Assembly: GCA_948607205.1 (NCBI GenBank)
Contig: CAPERS010000004.1
Location: 33,094 to 97,093, forward strand
Direction of reading: 5' to 3'
Source of the DNA: an uncultured Eubacteriales bacterium
Lineage (GTDB): Bacteria > Bacillota > Clostridia > Christensenellales > UBA1242
DNA length: 64,000 nt
Positions 28,028-37,976 of the stretch are shown here, piece after piece; position 1 is the stretch's first letter; each line of letters opens with the position of its first letter. Below the pieces are notes generated by a model, which saw only the letters and a list, made by a program, of their open reading frames with translations, was not told where the DNA came from and ran no database searches. The translations under genes were made by a program, and so were the position numbers.

Positions 28028-28067
28028 GGATTTTGTGCCAATTTTATTGACACAAAGTCCTTTTTTT
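28028..28067 (+). terminator. Intrinsic terminator (attenuator) in the rpoB leader
   Basis: GGATTTTGTG (28028-28037) pairs with CACAAAGTCC (28051-28060), ten pairs with one G-U, followed by T7. It lies between promoter and ribosome site, so it must be read through or antiterminated for rpoB expression. Confidence 0.8.
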
Positions 28068-28102
28068 GTCTTGACGACAGCGCTTAAAACAAGGAGATGC
28101 AT

Positions 28103-31100
28103 ATGACTGTTAATGTTCGAAAAATCAAAAATGGCAAAGCAGAAAGATATTCTTTTGGAAGATGTGAAGATTTGGTGAATATGCCACAACTTTTGGAAAT
28201 CCAAAAGTCTTCTTACAAAAACTTCTTGGAAAATGGAATCAAGAGTGTTCTTGATGAATTTTTCCCACTTTCAGATTTCAGTTACAAAGCAAAACTTTAT
28301 ATTACAGAAATTTTGCCTTTCACTGAACCAAAATATTCAATCAAAGAGTGCAAGCGCCGTGGGGCAACTTATTCTTCTCCACTCAAAGTGAAAGCACGCT
28401 TTGTTGTTGAAGAAACTGGTCAAGCAGTTGAGCAAGAAGTTTTCCTTGGTGATGTTCCAATGATGACAGAGCAAGGTTCTTTTATCATTAACGGTATCGA
28501 AAGGGTTGTTATAAATCAAATCGTTCGTGCACCAAGTGTTTATCTTCTTCGTGACAAAGAAAACAATGCAACGCTCAGAGCGCAAATTATTCCAGTTCAC
28601 GGAAATTGGATTGAAATTGAACAAGGCGCAAATGAAAATCTTAAAATTGTGCTTGAAAGAAAAAGCAAAATTTCTCTCGGCGTTTTCCTTAAATGTTTCG
28701 GTTTCACAAACGAAGAAATTCTTAAATGCTTTGGCAACAATCGTTATGTTAAAAACGCAATTGACAAAGAAACTCAAATCACTCAAGAAGACGCTCTCCT
28801 TGAATTTTCAAGAAAGACTCGTCCAGCCGATGTCGCATCTGCTGAAACAACTCGTGCTTTCCTTAACGCATCTTTCTTCACTGACGCATATTATAACCTC
28901 TCAAGAGTAGGAAGATACAAAATCAACAAAAAACTTGAACTTAAAGAAAGACTTCCAGGTCTTGTTTCTGCTGAAAACCTTGTTGATGGCGATGAAGTCA
29001 TCGTTAAAGCAGGTGAAGTTTTTACAAAAGAAAGTGCAAGAGCTGTTCAAAACGCTGGAATCAACGAAGTTTGGGTTCAACTTGCTGACAAAAAGCACCT
29101 TATGAGAGGCAACAATCGCGTTACTCTTTCAGATATATTCCCATGCAATCAAGAAGAACTTGGCGTGAACGAAGATGTTTACTATCCAGTTATCTCACAA
29201 ATTCTCAAAGATAATAAAACAAAAGAAAAGAGAATTGAGGCAATCAAGGCAAGCGCTAAAGAACTTGTTATCACAACTCTCACAATGGATGATATTCTCG
29301 CAACAATCAGTTGCTATCTTGATGTGCTTGAAGGTGTTGGAACTCTTGACAAAATTGAACACCTTTCAAACAAACGCGTTGCCACAGTTGGCGAACTTGC
29401 ATGCGCTGATTTCCGCAAGGGCGTTATGAAACTTTCTGGCAATATCAAAGAAACACTTCAAGGTCGTGAATTTGTTGAAGTTACACCTTCTCAAATCATG
29501 AACCCTAAGGCTGTCAATAAAGCACTTCGTGATTTCTTCAGTCAATCACAACTTTCACAAATTATGGACCAGAAAAACCCACTTTCTGGAATCACTCAAA
29601 AACGCCGTATCTCTGCGGTTGGACCTGGCGGTATCAAAAAAGAGCGTGCAGATCCTGAAATCCGCGATATTCACTTCACACACTATGGCAGAATCTGCCC
29701 AATCGAAACACCAGAAGGTCAGTCAATCGGTCTTATCAACACACTTGCTGGTTTTGTTAAGGTTAATGACTATGGTTTCCTTGAAACTCCTTACAGAGTT
29801 GTTGATAAAGAAAAGGGTGTTGTGACAAAGAATGTTGAATACAAAATGGCCGATGTCGAAAATGAATCATTCATCGCTCAGGCAACTGAGCCACTTGACA
29901 GTGAAGGTCACTTCATCAATAAGCGTATCGTGTGCAGACATGGCGCAAGTATTATCGAAGTTCCTGCAAGCCAAGTTGACTATATGGACGTTTCTCCAAG
30001 ACAGGTCATCTCAGTTGCAACAAGCCTTATCCCATTCGTAAATGGTGACGAAACAAACCGTGCCCTCATGGCTGCCAACATGCAACGTCAGGCTGTGCCA
30101 CTTCTTCGACCAGAAGCTCCAATCGTTGGAACTGGTATGGAAGCAAAAGTTGCAAAAGACAGCGGTTGCGTTCACGTTGCAAAAAATGACGGTATTGTTA
30201 AATATGTTTCAGCAGACGAAATTCGTATTCTCGCTGAAAACGGACAAGAAGATATCTATTCGCTTACAAAATTTGCAAAAGCAAACGATGACGTGTGCTT
30301 CAATGAACGCCCATGCGTTAAGAAAGGCGAAAAAGTTAAGAAGGGTGATGTCATCACTGATGGTTACTCAACAGATAACGGCGAACTTGCCGTTGGTAAG
30401 AACGTTCTTATCGGTTATATGAACTGGGAAGGACAAAACTATGAAGACGCTATCCTCATCAATGAAAGACTTGTTAAGGAAGACGTTTACACATCTATCA
30501 CTCTTTATGATCAAGAAATTAAGTGCAGAACAACCAAACTTGGTGACGAGCAAATCACTCGTGATATTCCAAACCTTGGCGAAGATGCTCTCAAAGATCT
30601 CGATGAAAACGGTATCATCAGAATCGGTGCCGAAGTTCATCCAAATGATATCCTCGTTGGTAAGGTTACACCTAAGGGCGAAACCGAACTCACTCCTGAG
30701 GAAAGACTTCTCCGCGCAATCTTTGGCGATAAGGCAAGAGAAGTTAGAGACACATCTCTCCGCGTTCAACACGGTAAGGGCGGTGTGGTTGTCGATGTTC
30801 AAGTCTTCTCAAAGAAGAATAAAGACGACCTCGAACCAGGCGTTACTATGATGGTGAGAGTGACTGTTGCTCAAAAACGTAAAATTTCAGTCGGCGATAA
30901 AATGGCTGGACGTCACGGAAACAAGGGTGTTGTTTCAATCGTGCTTCCAGAGGCAGATATGCCATTCATGGCAAATGGAAAGCCACTTGACATCGTGCTT
31001 AGCCCACTTGGAATTCCATCTCGTCTTAATATCGGACAGGTTTTGGAAGTTCACCTTGGCCTTGTTGCTAACGCACTCGGCTGGAAGGTTGCAACTCCTG

Positions 31101-31804
31101 CTTTCGACGGTGCAACTGCTGAAGAGGTTAAAGAACTTCTCGTTGAAAACAATTTCCGTCCAGACGGCAAAGTTCAACTCTATGATGGAAGAACAGGTGA
31201 GCCATTCGATAACCTTTCAACAATCGGTATGAAATATATGCTCAAACTTGAACACATGGTTGACTCAAAAATCCATGCTCGTTCAATTGGACCATATGCA
31301 CTTATCACTCAACAACCACTCGGTGGTAAATCACTCTTCGGTGGTCAAAGATTTGGTGAAATGGAAGTGTGGGCGCTAGAAGCTTACGGCGCATCTCACA
31401 TCTTGCAAGAAATGCTCACTGTTAAGTCAGATGACCTTAACGGAAGACTTAAAACCTACGAATCAATCATCAAAGGCTTACCAATCGCTGAGCCTGGAAT
31501 GCCTGAGTCATTCAAAGTTCTCGTTAAAGAACTTCAAGCACTCGGTCTTGACATCAAAATTCTCACTGAGGGCAATAAAGAAATTTCACTTTCAGAGCTT
31601 AGCCAAGACGAGCAAGACCAAGTTACTATCGCAAACGATACTGAAAATGAACTTAAAGAAATTCTTGACTTTGACGATATGCTTGCTGGTGATAAGGATG
31701 ACCAAAAAGAAGAAAAAGATGAACTTACCGAAGTTTTTGAAGAGTCAACAAAGAATGACCTTTCAAACCTTGACATCTTCGATGATTTTGGGGACTTTGA
31801 GTAA
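28103..31804 (+). CDS. rpoB: RNA polymerase beta subunit
   Basis: 1233 residues from the ATG at 28103, because AAGGAG (28091-28096) touches the ATG at 28097 and is 6 nt from this one. RpoB forms one jaw of RNA polymerase and part of the active site. Landmarks are the rifampicin region DFFSQSQLSQIMDQ, GDKMAGRHGNKG and the C-terminal FGGQRFGEMEVWALEAYGA. The rifampicin pocket is altered (Gln499 where Escherichia coli has His526). The C-terminus is a short acidic tail. Unlike most bacteria, no ribosomal protein genes rplJL lie upstream; the gene has its own promoter and attenuator. Confidence 0.98.
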   Translation: MTVNVRKIKNGKAERYSFGRCEDLVNMPQLLEIQKSSYKNFLENGIKSVLDEFFPLSDFSYKAKLYITEILPFTEPKYSIKECKRRGATYSSPLKVKARFVVEETGQAVEQEVFLGDVPMMTEQGSFIINGIERVVINQIVRAPSVYLLRDKENNATLRAQIIPVHGNWIEIEQGANENLKIVLERKSKISLGVFLKCFGFTNEEILKCFGNNRYVKNAIDKETQITQEDALLEFSRKTRPADVASAETTRAFLNASFFTDAYYNLSRVGRYKINKKLELKERLPGLVSAENLVDGDEVIVKAGEVFTKESARAVQNAGINEVWVQLADKKHLMRGNNRVTLSDIFPCNQEELGVNEDVYYPVISQILKDNKTKEKRIEAIKASAKELVITTLTMDDILATISCYLDVLEGVGTLDKIEHLSNKRVATVGELACADFRKGVMKLSGNIKETLQGREFVEVTPSQIMNPKAVNKALRDFFSQSQLSQIMDQKNPLSGITQKRRISAVGPGGIKKERADPEIRDIHFTHYGRICPIETPEGQSIGLINTLAGFVKVNDYGFLETPYRVVDKEKGVVTKNVEYKMADVENESFIAQATEPLDSEGHFINKRIVCRHGASIIEVPASQVDYMDVSPRQVISVATSLIPFVNGDETNRALMAANMQRQAVPLLRPEAPIVGTGMEAKVAKDSGCVHVAKNDGIVKYVSADEIRILAENGQEDIYSLTKFAKANDDVCFNERPCVKKGEKVKKGDVITDGYSTDNGELAVGKNVLIGYMNWEGQNYEDAILINERLVKEDVYTSITLYDQEIKCRTTKLGDEQITRDIPNLGEDALKDLDENGIIRIGAEVHPNDILVGKVTPKGETELTPEERLLRAIFGDKAREVRDTSLRVQHGKGGVVVDVQVFSKKNKDDLEPGVTMMVRVTVAQKRKISVGDKMAGRHGNKGVVSIVLPEADMPFMANGKPLDIVLSPLGIPSRLNIGQVLEVHLGLVANALGWKVATPAFDGATAEEVKELLVENNFRPDGKVQLYDGRTGEPFDNLSTIGMKYMLKLEHMVDSKIHARSIGPYALITQQPLGGKSLFGGQRFGEMEVWALEAYGASHILQEMLTVKSDDLNGRLKTYESIIKGLPIAEPGMPESFKVLVKELQALGLDIKILTEGNKEISLSELSQDEQDQVTIANDTENELKEILDFDDMLAGDKDDQKEEKDELTEVFEESTKNDLSNLDIFDDFGDFE

Positions 31805-31811
31805 CGAGGCT

Positions 31812-31940
31812 GGGGAGGCACCAAAAGTTCTTAACGCGGATACGATTGCTTATACAATCTAACCGCTAAACTTTCGGTTCCCCGTCCCAATCTCCCTCCA
31901 CTTATGGTTGCAAAAATGAAAACAAGATTTCCATTTTTGC
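31812..31940 (+). ncRNA. Structured RNA element between rpoB and rpoC
   Basis: Five nested helices can be paired by eye: 31812-31816/31879-31883, 31820-31822/31876-31878, 31824-31829/31869-31874, 31836-31839/31863-31866 and 31844-31848/31855-31859, about 23 base pairs. A second hairpin pairs 31910-31918 with 31932-31940 (nine perfect pairs). The first is more GC-rich than its surroundings. It lies in the rpoBC transcript and has no T tract, so it is not a simple terminator. No known RNA family is recognised. Confidence 0.65.
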
Positions 31941-31963
31941 GATTAAAAAGTTTGAGGAAATTA

Positions 31964-32049
31964 AATAGCGTTTAAACAAATAGCAAAGTTTATTTGCGAA
32001 TTAAAATAAAAAACAGAAAATAGCAAACAGATTTAGAATAATAGCAAAC
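31964..32049 (+). repeat. AATAGCAAA repeats before rpoC
   Basis: AATAGCAAA occurs at 31979-31987, 32019-32027 and 32040-32048, with a variant AATAGCG at 31964-31970. The last two extend to AATAGCAAAC. Confidence 0.55.
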
Positions 32050-32066
32050 AAAAAAGGGAGAAAGTT

Positions 32067-35000
32067 ATGTTTGAACTTAACAACTTTGATTCAATTAAAA
32101 TTGGTATCGCTTCACCTGAAAAGATCAGAGAATGGTCTTATGGTGAGGTGACTAAGCCAGAAACAATCAACTATCGCACACAAAAGCCTGAAAAAGACGG
32201 ACTTTTCTGTGAGAAGATTTTTGGACCAAGAAAAGACTGGGAATGCCACTGCGGAAAGTATAAACGCGTGCGTTACAAGGGCGTTGTCTGCGACAAGTGC
32301 GGTGTTGAAGTTACAAGAGCGAAGGTTCGTCGTGAGCGTATGGGTCACATCGAGCTTGCTGCGCCTTGCACACACATTTGGTATTTCAGAAACGTTCCTT
32401 CAAAGATTGGAACACTCCTTGAAATGACTCCTAAGGCACTTGAACAAGTGGTTTATTATGTTTGCTATGTTGTGCTTGATCCAAAGCAGACAGATTTTGT
32501 CTATAAACAAGTTATCACTGACAAAGAATATCGTGACGCTTGTGAAAAATATGGCGAGAATGGCTTTGTTGTTGGCATGGGTGCTGAGGCTGTTAAACAA
32601 CTTCTTGGCGAAGTTGACCTTGAAAAAGAGTCAAAAGAACTCAAAAAAGCACTTGTGACAATGAAAGGTCAAAGAAAAATTAAGGCAATGAAGAAACTTG
32701 ATGTTGTTGAATCTTTCATCAAGAGTGGAAACAATCCAACTTGGATGGTTATGGACGTTATCCCTGTTCTTCCACCAGAACTTCGTCCTATGGTTCCACT
32801 TGATGGCGGACGTTATGCAACAAGCGACCTTAATGACCTCTATCGTCGTGTAATCAACAGAAACAATCGTCTTAAAAAACTTATGGAACTTGGCGCGCCT
32901 GACGTTATCATCAGAAACGAAAAGCGTATGCTCCAAGAGTCAGTTGACAACCTTATTGATAATGGTAAACGCGGAAAGGCAGTTCAATCTTCAAAACAAC
33001 GTGACCTCAAATCTCTCACTGCTATGCTTGGCGGTAAGCAAGGTCGTTTCAGATTGAACCTTCTTGGAAAACGTGTTGACTATTCAGGCCGTTCAGTTAT
33101 CGTTATTGGACCAGAACTTAAAATGTATCAATGCGGTCTTCCAAAAGAGATGGCTCTTGAACTTTTCAAGCCTTTCATTATCAACCGTCTTGTTGACCTT
33201 AACAAATCTCACAATATCAAATCTGCAAAACGCATGATTGATAAAGAAAAACCTGTGGTTTGGGATATTCTCGCAGAAGTTATTAAAGACCATCCAGTGT
33301 TCCTTAACCGTGCTCCAACACTTCACAGACTTTCAGTTCAAGCATTCGAGCCTGTTCTTGTTGAAGGAAGGGCAATCAAACTTCACCCAGCAGTCTGCGC
33401 TGCCTTCAACGCCGACTTCGACGGTGACCAAATGTCTGTTCACGTTCCTCTTTCAATCGATTCAAGAACTGAGGCAAGAAACCTTATGCTAGCTTCAAAC
33501 AACATCTTGAAACTTTCATCAGGTGAGCCAATCGTAACACCTGGTCAAGATATCATTTTGGGTTGTGCTTACATGACAATGATTAAGCCTGGCTCAAAAG
33601 GTGAGGGCGGAGTTTATTCTTCTGAGGAAGAGGCTATCATGGCTTATCAAACTCAAAACCTTGACATCAAAGCAAAAATTCAAGTGAGAATCCAAAGAGA
33701 AGTTAATGGAAAAGTTTACTCAAAACGTATTGAAACTTCTGTTGGACGTATCTTATTCAACCAATATATTCCTCAAAATCTTGGCTTTGTTGATAGAAGC
33801 AAGGAAGAGAACATTTGTGAACTTGAATTTAACAAATTTATCGTAAAGAAAGACCTTCAAAATATCCTTGCTGTTGCTTATGACAAACTTGGAACAACAG
33901 AATGTGCTAAACTTGTTGATAAAATCAAAGAGTGTGGTTACAAATATTCAACTCTCGGCGCGCTCACTGTTAACGTGTTCGATATCAATGAGCCAGAAGG
34001 CAAGCAAGAAATCTTGAAAGAGGCTGAAAATAAGGCGCTCGAAAATGAAAAACTTCTTCGTCGTGGTCTTATCACTCTTGACGAAAAACTTAAAAACAAT
34101 ATTGAAATTTGGGAAGACGCAAAGAAACAAGTTGAAACTCTTCTTTTCGACACTCTTGATGACTTCAACCCATTCAAAATCATGGCTGTGTCTGGAGCCC
34201 GTGGTTCTAAGGGACAGTTGAACTCAACTTGCGGTATGGTCGGAATTAAAACAACCGCATCTGGTGAGAAAATCGATATTCCTATCAAGTCAAGTTTCCG
34301 TAAAGGTTTGACTCCAATGGAATACTTCCTTTCTGCTCGTGGTATCCGTAAAGGTCTTACCGATACTGCTCTTAAAACAGCCGACTCTGGTTACCTCACT
34401 CGTCGTCTTGTTGATATTTCACAAGATGTCGTTGTTACAACTGAAGACTGCTTCGCTGATGCAGACGAAAAAGTTAAAGGTATGTGGGTGAGTGACCTCG
34501 TTGTTGACGGAATCGTTCAAGAAACTGTTGCTGAGCGCGTTGCTGGCAGAGTTGCTGTTGACGATGTTGTAAATCCAAAAACAAACGAAATTATTGTTCC
34601 TGCAAACACTATGATTTCACAAGACCAAGCAAACCAAATCGCTTCTGCTGGAATCACAAAAGTTCAAATCCGTTCACTTCTCACTTGCCGTTGCAAACAT
34701 GGCGTGTGTGCTAAGTGTTATGGTCGTGACCTTTCAAACAAAAATATGGTCACTGTTGGCGAAGCGGTTGGTATCGTGGCTGCTCAGTCAATCGGTGAAC
34801 CTGGTACTCAGCTCACAATGAGAACATTCCACTCAGGCGGTGTTGCGTCTGCGCTCGATATCACACAAGGTCTTCCTCGTGTTGAAGAAATCTTTGAAGC
34901 AAGAAAACCTAAGGGTGAATCTCTTCTTTCTGAGGTTTCTGGTAAGGTTACAATCAGACAAGATAACAAATATTACTATATCACTGTTGCTTCTCGTGAA

Positions 35001-35630
35001 GGTGATGTTGAATATGAAGCAAAGAAACCTGCTGTTTTGATGGTTAAGAACGGCGACACAGTTGAGCCAGGCTCTCAACTTACTGCTGGTGCAATCAACC
35101 CAGCCGAACTTCTCAGAATGAGAGGTATCAAGGGTGTTCAAGAATATCTTCTCAACCAAATTATTTCAACATATCGCGGACAAGACGTTACTGTTAATGA
35201 TAAGCACGTTGAAATTATCATTCGTCAAATGCTCAAAAAGGTTAAAGTTGAGTCTGCTGGTGACACAAACCTTCTTCCAGGCGAAATCGTTGACGTTTAT
35301 CGTTGCGACGAAGAAAACGAGAGAGTGCTTTCAGAAGGCGGAGTTCCTGCAACTGTTAAGCGTATTCTTCTCGGTATCACAAAGGCATCTCTTTCAACTG
35401 AAAGCTTCCTTTCAGCTGCATCATTCCAAGAAACTTCAAGAACTCTTACTGATGCGTCTGTTAAAGGTAAGGTCGACAATCTTATCGGTCTTAAAGAGAA
35501 CGTTATCATTGGAAAACTTATCCCAGCAGGAACTGGACTTAAAAAATATCGTTCAGTTATGCCAGTTGTTGTTAAAGATACAGATAACGACACAACAGAA
35601 ACAGTTTCAACTGATTCAACAATAGCATAA
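32067..35630 (+). CDS. rpoC: RNA polymerase beta' subunit
   Basis: 1187 residues, typical of Firmicutes. GGGAG lies 7 nt before the ATG. Landmarks are the first zinc site (CHCGKYKR...CDKCGVEV), the catalytic magnesium loop NADFDGD (about residue 450), the second zinc site ([15 protein letters not shown]) and the trigger-loop region [18 protein letters not shown]. It completes the polymerase core with RpoB and is cotranscribed with rpoB across an unusually long, structured 262-nt gap. A strong bidirectional terminator follows. Confidence 0.98.
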   Translation: MFELNNFDSIKIGIASPEKIREWSYGEVTKPETINYRTQKPEKDGLFCEKIFGPRKDWECHCGKYKRVRYKGVVCDKCGVEVTRAKVRRERMGHIELAAPCTHIWYFRNVPSKIGTLLEMTPKALEQVVYYVCYVVLDPKQTDFVYKQVITDKEYRDACEKYGENGFVVGMGAEAVKQLLGEVDLEKESKELKKALVTMKGQRKIKAMKKLDVVESFIKSGNNPTWMVMDVIPVLPPELRPMVPLDGGRYATSDLNDLYRRVINRNNRLKKLMELGAPDVIIRNEKRMLQESVDNLIDNGKRGKAVQSSKQRDLKSLTAMLGGKQGRFRLNLLGKRVDYSGRSVIVIGPELKMYQCGLPKEMALELFKPFIINRLVDLNKSHNIKSAKRMIDKEKPVVWDILAEVIKDHPVFLNRAPTLHRLSVQAFEPVLVEGRAIKLHPAVCAAFNADFDGDQMSVHVPLSIDSRTEARNLMLASNNILKLSSGEPIVTPGQDIILGCAYMTMIKPGSKGEGGVYSSEEEAIMAYQTQNLDIKAKIQVRIQREVNGKVYSKRIETSVGRILFNQYIPQNLGFVDRSKEENICELEFNKFIVKKDLQNILAVAYDKLGTTECAKLVDKIKECGYKYSTLGALTVNVFDINEPEGKQEILKEAENKALENEKLLRRGLITLDEKLKNNIEIWEDAKKQVETLLFDTLDDFNPFKIMAVSGARGSKGQLNSTCGMVGIKTTASGEKIDIPIKSSFRKGLTPMEYFLSARGIRKGLTDTALKTADSGYLTRRLVDISQDVVVTTEDCFADADEKVKGMWVSDLVVDGIVQETVAERVAGRVAVDDVVNPKTNEIIVPANTMISQDQANQIASAGITKVQIRSLLTCRCKHGVCAKCYGRDLSNKNMVTVGEAVGIVAAQSIGEPGTQLTMRTFHSGGVASALDITQGLPRVEEIFEARKPKGESLLSEVSGKVTIRQDNKYYYITVASREGDVEYEAKKPAVLMVKNGDTVEPGSQLTAGAINPAELLRMRGIKGVQEYLLNQIISTYRGQDVTVNDKHVEIIIRQMLKKVKVESAGDTNLLPGEIVDVYRCDEENERVLSEGGVPATVKRILLGITKASLSTESFLSAASFQETSRTLTDASVKGKVDNLIGLKENVIIGKLIPAGTGLKKYRSVMPVVVKDTDNDTTETVSTDSTIA

Positions 35631-35642
35631 TTTTGAAGATAG

Positions 35643-35674
35643 AAAAAAAGTAGTGAAAATTCACTACTTTTTTT
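35643..35674. terminator. Bidirectional terminator after rpoC
   Basis: AAAAAAAGTAGTGAA and TTCACTACTTTTTTT form a nearly perfect hairpin with a 2-nt centre; it serves rpoC and the convergent LRR gene. Confidence 0.9.
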
Positions 35675-35741
35675 GTGCAAATTAGAAATTGTTTACGATG
35701 GATTATCCAACAAATTTTTATATTTGATTTTTTAATGATAA

Positions 35742-37511
35742 TTATTCTGTGGTGTTTTCTTGTTCATTCTTTTTAAATTTGCTAATTTTTATTTGTTCAG
35801 CTTTTGGTAAACTAATATCTTTCAATTCTTTGTTATTAAATAAGAAATAGTGTCCAATTTTGGTGGCGTTTGGTAAATTGATTTCCTTTAAACTTTTATT
35901 GAGATATAAGAAATCGTATCCAATTTTGGTGGCGTTTGTTAGACATATTTCTTTCAATGCTATGTTTTCATATAAGAAACAATCACCAATTTCAGTTGCG
36001 TTAGGCAGGTTGATTTTTTCTAGTATCTTGTTATTATATAAGAAATAATCACCAATATTTTTGGCCTCTGGTAAACTAATTTCTTTCAATTCTTTGTTAT
36101 TAAATAAGAAATTGTCTCCAATTTTGGTGGCATTTGGTAAATTGATTTCTTCTAAATTTTCGTTGCAATATAAGAAACAATCACCAATTTGCTTGGCTTT
36201 TGGTAAACTTATTACTTTCAATGTCATGTTGTCATATAAGAAATAATCACCAATATTTTTGGCCTCTGGTAAACTAATTTCTTTCAAATCTTCGTTGTTA
36301 TTCAAGAAACAATCACCAATTTGTTCAGCTTTTGGTAAACTAATTTCTTTCAATTCTTTGTTATTAAATAAGAAATAGTCTCCAATTTGTTCAGCTTTTG
36401 GTAAATTGATTACCTTTAAACTTTTATTGTAATTTAAGAAACTGTCTCCAATTTCAGTTACATTTGAATTGAAAATAGAAATAAATTGATTAAATTGATT
36501 TATTTTTATTTCAATAATTTCATTTTTCTTTGGCGTGATTTTTATAAGTTTTTCTTCGTTTTCAATATTAACTATTTCAAATTTTTCAATTTCTCCCAAA
36601 CTGTTAATAAAAGCATCTTCATTCTTATTATTTGGTGAATCGGCATTGATTAAATTGATAACTCTTCTTTCTTCTTTATCAAACAAATAATTTTCAATTA
36701 AAAGATAACGGCTTTTATCGTAAGTGATTGGGTTTCCATTTTTTATTACAACATTGTTTTCGCAATAATAAATATCATTCTCTTCAAGAGTGTATCGATA
36801 GAATTTTCTGTTATTTGCAAGAACATAATTTTCAAGTTCAAAAGATAACTTATTTTGATTTGTAATATTTAAATTGTATTCATCAGTAAAAGATTGGGTT
36901 AGTCCAGAGATTATGTTGTCAAGGTTGTTGCTGAAAGTTGAATCAGGTTGAGTGACTGTGTGATTATAGCGATTTTTTATTGAAAGGGTGTTTACATTTC
37001 CTTTTCTAAATTGAATACTCAGCACACTTGTTCCATATTCATCTTGCCTTTGCGGATTTATGAAGTTCTCACGCTTGATTTCATCAACATTTTTCTTAAC
37101 TGCAAACCAAACACGGCAGGTGTTCAATCTATCTCCCCAACGAAAAGTGCAAAGTTCTTCGTCTTTTCTGTAATATTTTCTAAACGATTGAATTTCTTCT
37201 TCTGTTTGACACTCTGGATAGAGAATGTATCCCGCTTTGTCAAGAAGTTCTACTGGTTTGGCGACTTCTCTTTTTTCTCCTTGTCCTTGTTTTTCTCTTC
37301 TTTCGTCAAAAAGATAATAGATGTAATTTTTAAAATCTTCTATATCTTCACTTGCCATTAAGTCATCATAAAGACTTCTTGTTGGGGCAAAATGGTCAGA
37401 TATGATTTTTGAAAGCTCGCCTTCATTTTCAAGTATTGTAGGGAAAAGTTCTCTGCAAAGATGAGAAAATTTTTCGCCAAAATGTTTTTTTAAATATTTT
37501 AAATCGTCCAT
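35742..37511 (-). CDS. BspA-type leucine-rich-repeat protein
   Basis: 589 residues. The N-terminal part (about residues 1-345) has no recognised fold and no signal peptide; it contains RLNTCRVWFAVKKNVDEI and SIKNRYNHTV. From about residue 350, ten 22-residue repeats of the type AxxIGDxFLxNNxxLKxISLP follow, the BspA/LRR_5 class, ending in a short charged tail. Such proteins bind partners; many are surface or effector proteins, but without an export signal this one is probably cytoplasmic or exported in a non-classical way. It is the second gene of a - strand operon, 12 nt after the 100-residue gene, with GGGAG before the ATG. Confidence 0.85.
   Translation of the reverse strand: MDDLKYLKKHFGEKFSHLCRELFPTILENEGELSKIISDHFAPTRSLYDDLMASEDIEDFKNYIYYLFDERREKQGQGEKREVAKPVELLDKAGYILYPECQTEEEIQSFRKYYRKDEELCTFRWGDRLNTCRVWFAVKKNVDEIKRENFINPQRQDEYGTSVLSIQFRKGNVNTLSIKNRYNHTVTQPDSTFSNNLDNIISGLTQSFTDEYNLNITNQNKLSFELENYVLANNRKFYRYTLEENDIYYCENNVVIKNGNPITYDKSRYLLIENYLFDKEERRVINLINADSPNNKNEDAFINSLGEIEKFEIVNIENEEKLIKITPKKNEIIEIKINQFNQFISIFNSNVTEIGDSFLNYNKSLKVINLPKAEQIGDYFLFNNKELKEISLPKAEQIGDCFLNNNEDLKEISLPEAKNIGDYFLYDNMTLKVISLPKAKQIGDCFLYCNENLEEINLPNATKIGDNFLFNNKELKEISLPEAKNIGDYFLYNNKILEKINLPNATEIGDCFLYENIALKEICLTNATKIGYDFLYLNKSLKEINLPNATKIGHYFLFNNKELKDISLPKAEQIKISKFKKNEQENTTE
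35796..36465 (-). repeat. Tandem 66-bp repeats encoding the LRR units
   Basis: About ten units of 66 bp with high DNA identity; some blocks recur almost exactly (for example around 35815-35850, 36065-36110 and 36330-36375). High identity makes unit gain or loss by recombination likely. Confidence 0.85.
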
Positions 37512-37523
37512 TGTTTTTCTCCC

Positions 37524-37826
37524 TTAGCCGTAAATTCTTTTAAGCAAGTTTTTCTTGCCGTCATGTTGCCAAGAAATAAGTTCATCATCCTGCAAAATGT
37601 TTGAATCTCTGCCAGTTTTGTCTTCAAGTTCGCCAAAAAAGTATGGCTGGCAATAGCCCTCATATTTTTTGTTTAGCAAGTTTTTGCTGATAATGATTTC
37701 ATCATCAACAACAGGTGAATTTTTAGAATAAAAGCATATACAAAGGCGATATTGTTTGCCATCTTTTTCGTTTTCTAAAAGATATTCGTTTTTGGCGTTG
37801 ATTTCCTTTACTCTTAATTTGATCAT
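37524..37826 (-). CDS. Small protein of unknown function upstream of the LRR gene
   Basis: 100 residues, no signal peptide, no membrane helix, one cysteine-containing strand (YRLCICFYS). No family recognised. The stop codon is 12 nt from the ATG of the LRR gene, so the two are cotranscribed and possibly function together. The ribosome site is AGAGGGG. The promoter upstream (37850-37879) contains a C8 tract in its spacer, which could switch the operon on and off. Confidence 0.65.
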   Translation of the reverse strand: MIKLRVKEINAKNEYLLENEKDGKQYRLCICFYSKNSPVVDDEIIISKNLLNKKYEGYCQPYFFGELEDKTGRDSNILQDDELISWQHDGKKNLLKRIYG

Positions 37827-37849
37827 AACCCCTCTTTTTTTCTTAAAAG

Positions 37850-37879
37850 ATTATAACATGGCGGGGGGGGATTTGTCAA
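37850..37879 (-). promoter_or_regulatory. Promoter with a C8 homopolymer in the spacer
   Basis: On the - strand TTGACA (37874-37879), 18-nt spacer with C8 (37863-37870), TATAAT (37850-37855). Loss of one C would give the optimal 17-nt spacing. Confidence 0.75.
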
Positions 37880-37941
37880 GAGGGTTTTTCATTTTTTTTA
37901 TTAATAATAAAGAAAGAATACGCAAAAATTGCGTAAAAAGT

Positions 37942-37970
37942 TTGACGAATTATTTTGATTTTGTTAATAT
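37942..37970 (+). promoter_or_regulatory. Leaderless promoter of the radical SAM gene
   Basis: TTGACG (37942-37947), 17-nt spacer, TAATAT (37965-37970). The ATG at 37977 is 6 nt downstream. Confidence 0.6.
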
Positions 37971-37976
37971 CAAAGT

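Larger units (their letters stand above)
27727..28102. other. 376-bp spacer between the giant gene and rpoB
   Basis: Contains the terminator of the giant gene (27754-27796), an AT-rich stretch, a consensus promoter (27940-27968) and a leader with an intrinsic terminator (28028-28067). No open frame of note. Confidence 0.8.

Noticed and set aside
35796..36465. Regularly spaced repeats that could be taken for a CRISPR array
   Set aside because: The units are contiguous 66-bp coding repeats in frame with the LRR protein, without unique spacers or cas genes.
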